From NCBI GenBank assembly GCA_963662175.1, contig OY759215.1, forward strand, positions 16,667,079-16,731,078: a stretch of 64,000 bases of DNA, given 5' to 3'. The notes beneath the pieces were generated by a model. The model was not told the DNA's origin. It saw only the letters and a list, made by a program, of their open reading frames with translations, and did no database searches. Position numbers and translations under genes: made by a program. Shown piece by piece: positions 60,140 through 64,000 of this stretch. This DNA is from Aradus depressus (taxonomy: Eukaryota > Arthropoda > Insecta > Hemiptera > Aradidae). Position 1 is the stretch's first letter; each line of letters opens with the position of its first letter.

Positions 60140-61250
60140 ATTCGGTTAAGCGCATGGTCACCTTTCAGATAGGTCCTAAATTTTTCTTACGACAGTTATG
60201 ACGTCCATAAATATGAGGTCCATAATTGAGGAACGAATGACTTTATCCAATAATTACTACGTTTTCATGGGTGGATTCATCCTGGGTTGAGTCCTCGATC
60301 CGGGATCCAAACTCATGAAAACCCTCAAGTCAATCCGGATCGAATCCAAGGTCGACCTAGCTTTTTCTGGGATCGTAACGAGATCCAAATACATGAAAAC
60401 ACTTAGCACGAACGGAACGGGGTCGAGGCATGCGCAGTGGCAGTTTGTGAGGCATCTGTCATTTACATGGAGGTAACAACAACATATTTTGTGCCAAATT
60501 AACCAACTTCCATGATGATAACATTTTAACTTCAACAATACAAGGAAGTTGCAAATTTATTTAATCTGTGAAGCCGTCACTAGCTCCATGGTTCAAACAT
60601 AACCTGCCAAGTATAACTTAAAGAGAGGTAGGATTTTTGACATTTTCAGATCTGGATTCAATCCGAACTGAATCCAGTCTCATGAAAACCCTCGATCTGG
60701 ATCTCGGTTCAAGTCAGTTTGAATCCCATGAAAACGTAGTAAATATTTATCCTCTATACAAAAAAAAAAAACATATAATAAAGTTTATTTATTTTATAAA
60801 CAAAAGGTTTATGAAACTCATGTGTAAGCATTGAGAGAAGTTAATAGAGGGAACGATAAGAGAGCAGCTGAATGGATGTGTGCCGAGCTTGGGAGTGATA
60901 ACGCAGGAAGACTGTACCAGGACGTGACCCAGAACTTCAGTTGATCATCTGGTATGGATATGATATGAGAAAGCAACTTCATCCTCTGATAGATCTAGCA
61001 TTGTGAGTCTACGATTAATTAGAGAAACAGAGTGATTGAGACTTGTTGTTCTATTCGGGAGGGTAAAGATTTCATCAGACTAAATCATAGCTAGGTCTAA
61101 CGGAACTCATATGAACTGTGGACAAGTAAAACAATACGAAAGTGTAATCTGAAGCCACCAGTCAGTAGATGAGTTACGAAATAATCTGACCCTTTGAATC
61201 ATTTCAACGTTCAGTCATATTCATTCTAATTTCAGAAAAGAAGAAAAACA
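60140..61250. other. Unassigned stretch with inverted GATCC/CATGAAAAC modules
   Basis: At 60265-60405 and again at 60640-60745 the words CATGAAAACCCTC, GGATTCAATCCGAACTGA-like and GGATCGAATCC recur in direct and inverted form, e.g. CATGGGTGGATTCATCC (60267) against GAATCCCATGAAAACG (60721). They may be the ends of a small foldback transposon (about 60260-60745). No coding sequence. Confidence 0.4.
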
Positions 61251-61254
61251 AGTC

Positions 61255-61440
61255 ATTTTTAATCCCCGACGCAAAAGTGGTGTTATAAGTTTGAAGCCTT
61301 TGTCTGTGAGTGTGCGTCTGTCTGTGGCATCGTAGCTTCAAGACAGCTGAACCGATTTCAAAGCGGTTTTTTTGTTTCAAAAGCTGGTATTTGCGACATG
61401 GTTCTTAGCCATGTTTGGTGGAAATCGGGTATGGCGTTTT
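61255..61440 (+). repeat. Dispersed repeat DR-2
   Basis: CCCCGACGCaAAAGtGGtGT, ATAAGTTTGAAGCCTtTGTC, GCATCGTAGCTTCAAGACAG, CTGAACCGATTTCAAAGCGG. The first 50 bp recur at 61687-61738 joined to a DR-1 module, so the two may be parts of one element. Confidence 0.5.
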
Positions 61441-61559
61441 CAAGATCTTCAGGTTTCATCAGAGCCTGTGTAGGGATCTCGGCCTCTATTACAGCTAGAG
61501 ACTTGGAGTTTGAGCTCAAATGTTTATAAGACCAAGCCCCTCCCTCTAAGCCCTTCAAG

Positions 61560-61579
61560 CCCCCCCCCCCCCCCCCCCC
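61560..61579. repeat. Poly(C) tract, 20 nt
   Basis: Uninterrupted C run between DR-2 and the next DR-2/DR-1 junction. Confidence 0.9.
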
Positions 61580-61769
61580 TTAAAAGTTTATTTTTTGTGT
61601 CGGGTCTTTTTAAATTTAATATTTGTATCTTTCTTTGTTTGTCTGTCTGTGGAATTTTTATTTTATCGATCTCGATAACTTTTAAACCCCCGACGCGAAA
61701 GGAGGGGTGTCACAAGTTTGAAGCCTCTGTCTGTGTATTTTTTTTTTAAATAAAGAAATTAAATTAGGC

Positions 61770-62065
61770 TTTGAATTTACATATGAAATTTCGTGTCACA
61801 TTCATTACAACGGCAGTTATTAGAGTTATTTGCGTTAAGCCTCCCCCCTTCCTTTTGGTCGATTTGGCTGAAAATCAATAGTTGTCGTCTTTAGAGGGGT
61901 CTGGACGCACATATAAAATGTCGTGTAGTTAGATTTATTCTATCGGGAGTTATCATGTTCAAAAAACACAGACAGAATTGTTTCTTTCATTTTCAGAATC
62001 AAGAAATTCCGGTCAATATCGAATTTTTGACCGATTACATAACTTCCCCTATACTTCGTAAATTT
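61770..62065 (+). repeat. Dispersed repeat DR-1
   Basis: ATTTCGTGTCACATTCATTAC, CGGCAGTTATTAGAGTTATT, GATTTGGCTGAAAATCAATAG, TCTATCGGGAGTTATCATG, TCTTTCATTTTcAGAATC, ending ACTTCCCCTATACTTCGTAA, the family's right end. Confidence 0.75.
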
Positions 62066-62079
62066 CGCTTTGTCAATGT

Positions 62080-63780
62080 TCATTTATTGGACACGAATAT
62101 CAGTCAAAAACGCTACGACGTTTAACACATTTTATATTTAATTGAAATTCAGGATTTACAAGAGTACATGGCACATTAAAAAGGGATACCAACCTAAACT
62201 GTTCATCCATTAGTGGGCCAGCCTGCATTTTGTTGTTCCCCACAGCCACCTACTTTTGGCTCCTAGCCTCAGGCATGATGGAACAATACCAACCCCCTAA
62301 TTAGGTGATGAGAGTACTGTAAGAACTGTCCTCTTTCTTGTGTCAGTGGCCGCCTGGGTGCTGACGAAGAGGGTATCCCTTCCATCCCCAGGCTACTGTC
62401 ATCCTACAAATGATGGAGCCTTTTGTATCTACAAACAATAAATCTCCCAGACCTCAGCATCAGATACAAACTGTCATCATTCATAATTTTAAAGTTGATC
62501 TCTATTCCAGAGCCGTTCAACTTTCCTACGATTTTAATTTGGCAAACGTAATTAGGTTATTCCACATTCCTTTATGAATTTTTCAAAATAATCCCTAAAA
62601 TTTATATTTATGGGTTACTACCCGACTTTAGTAGTAACTATAATTTGGATGATTTTAGAAATTAGTTGACATTTTCAATGTTTCTGAGGCCGTGAAAGTG
62701 GTGTTTCATGCGCTCTTCTCGGCATTAGATTACAAGCGATATCCAGATAAAGACTAAAAAGCTTATAAGGATGCTACGATTATTAAAGAGCCAGCACTCA
62801 TTTTATATTTTATAGAAGATTGAATTATGCCGAAGTTCATCTGGATTTTTCATTTTTTTTTTATTTTCAAGCATATTTCAATTAAAGGACAAATTTATAT
62901 TTATTAATTATAAATAATAATTCCTACGAAGACTGATCTCAAGTAGAAAGTATACAATACAATAAAAAAATATATATGTAATGAAGAAAATGATAAAATA
63001 AAATATAATCGGAAAAAAATCATTTAAAAATACATAAGAAAAATGTATCCTTATTCTATATTATTTTTTTCCATAAAAAAAATATTTTTAACTCAATTGA
63101 AAGCACATTTCACAGCTTCTTGATCTGGCGGCCGCATCCATAACAGGTAACTTTGTAGTATTTATTTTTAAACTCCTATAACTAATCAAATATCAAATTG
63201 CAAATTTGTCAATGGATATACAAGTAACTAAACTAACCAATATACTAGTGACAGATTAATGCCCATAAAAATAACAGAAAATTGATATCTGAGTAGCTTT
63301 TTCTAGGTCTAAAACGCCGTCCGTAAAAGAAAAACAAAAAATCTAAACTTTATTTTTAACTTTAAAAAACATTAGTGGCTCTACTTTTAAAGAAAAGGTA
63401 TGAAATTATTATTGAAGAAGAAACTTATCACTAGAACAACGTTATAATAGAAAAAATGAAATGTTGATATATTTTCAGGATTATTTCAATGTTTGCCTTC
63501 TGTAACAATGGGATGGTCGAATGTAGATATTTTCTTCAAGGTTTCTTAGTTGATCTAGGAAAGTAGGCTGGCATATAATACATTTGTTTGGCCAACAGCT
63601 GCCAAGATACCAACAGAGAGGTCCTCACTACCTTTCCCTTCACTTGAAAATTAACGAGTTTTTAGTTTTTTCGTAAATTTTTGCATTGTTTATAATTCGC
63701 ACTGAAAAAATCCCTTCTCTATAATAACATGAAACTATAAAAATGTTTAGTTTCAGCATATCGTCACCCTAATTAGCAAA
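62080..63780. other. Non-coding stretch
   Basis: No supported gene. A moderately GC-rich patch (62210-62470) includes an acceptor-like TTTCTTGTGTCAG followed by 26 nt and GTATCC, a conceivable small exon but without a partner. The rest is AT-rich. Confidence 0.35.
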
Positions 63781-63789
63781 CCTCGTAAC

Positions 63790-63915
63790 TAGGATTGGGA
63801 ATCGATTAACAGATTAATCGAAATAATCGATGTCTTGGTAAAATAATCGGTGGTTTTTTAATCGATGTCATCTAGGTTTGATTAATCGGATAATCGATGA
63901 TTATTTAACGATTAT
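63790..63915. repeat. Cluster of TAATCGAT-like motifs
   Basis: AATCGATTAA, TTAATCGA, ATAATCGATG, ATAATCGGTG, TTAATCGATG, TTAATCGG, ATAATCGATG within about 110 bp, both orientations, introduced by TAGGATTGGG. Dense subterminal words of this kind occur at the ends of some DNA transposons; the element would extend past the window. Confidence 0.5.
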
Positions 63916-64000
63916 TAAATATTTAATTAATATTACAACTCATCCGAAAAACAGGAGAAAAAAAAGAAAAATGAATTAATAATTATTCATCCGAAGTGCA

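Overview
This is an AT-rich, repeat-dense stretch of an animal nuclear genome, most likely an insect. The evidence is spliced genes with GT-AG introns and pyrimidine-rich acceptors, one carboxypeptidase gene spread over about 34.5 kb, and a mixture of Jockey- and R1-type LINE fragments, a Penelope-like element (PLE), Tc1, piggyBac and hAT DNA transposons and tRNA-derived SINEs. A hemipteran-like genome would fit, but the sequence does not settle the order. Nothing looks bacterial, plasmid or phage, and there is no CRISPR array.

Host genes. The only host gene I can assign with confidence is a secreted M14 zinc carboxypeptidase on the minus strand. Seven coding exons (56566 down to 22045) join in frame to a 495-residue preproenzyme with every zinc and catalytic residue present and a carboxypeptidase-B-type Asp in the specificity pocket. 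Its first intron is about 24.5 kb and is filled with repeats. At the left end, 468-635 (+) is a terminal exon encoding a small one-helix membrane protein, followed by a poly(A) signal. Just downstream a second plus-strand gene appears to start at 942. It has a 5-codon first exon, a 17-nt microexon at 16890-16906, and two frame-compatible candidates for the third exon (17199-17298, ending in a stop, or 20721-20778, continuing). Two further orphan exons (3082-3307 and 37475-37599) are weaker.

Repeat landscape from left to right. 1-230: SINE-1 remnant. 1633-2801: truncated PLE with a GIY-YIG domain, 70-bp inverted repeats, a 14-bp target duplication and a hammerhead-ribozyme-like core. 8228-10372: satellite of 16 x 66 bp and 15 x 69 bp units with higher-order periodicity; the 66-bp units carry a pol III B-box-like motif. 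14.07-14.21 kb: foldback with hammerhead-like cores. 16035-16792: Tc1 relic. 17.5-21.1 kb: four SINE-1 copies and a Jockey 3' end. 25.78-26.35 kb: nested PLE foldback with hammerhead-like cores. 27.0-30.0 kb: LINE fragments, one with perfect target duplications. 30.3-30.9 kb: two SINE-1 copies. 33.8-34.7 kb: piggyBac 3' relic between direct repeats. 39264-39833: non-autonomous hAT with an 8-bp target duplication; its empty-site paralogue lies at 54148. 41-49 kb: a dispersed repeat (DR-1), LINE relics, SINE-1 and SINE-2. 53.5-53.9 kb: Jockey reverse-transcriptase relic. 59653-60131: R1-type LINE end. 63.8 kb: a cluster of TAATCGAT-like motifs.

The most interesting thread is a set of hammerhead-ribozyme-like cores at separate loci. 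Each has CUGANGA, a short stem II and GAAA, followed in most copies by a tiny palindromic stem III (ACCGGT, AGTACT, ACGT or ATAT), usually inside foldback sequence related to PLE termini. The second is the tRNA-like satellite and its link to SINE-2.
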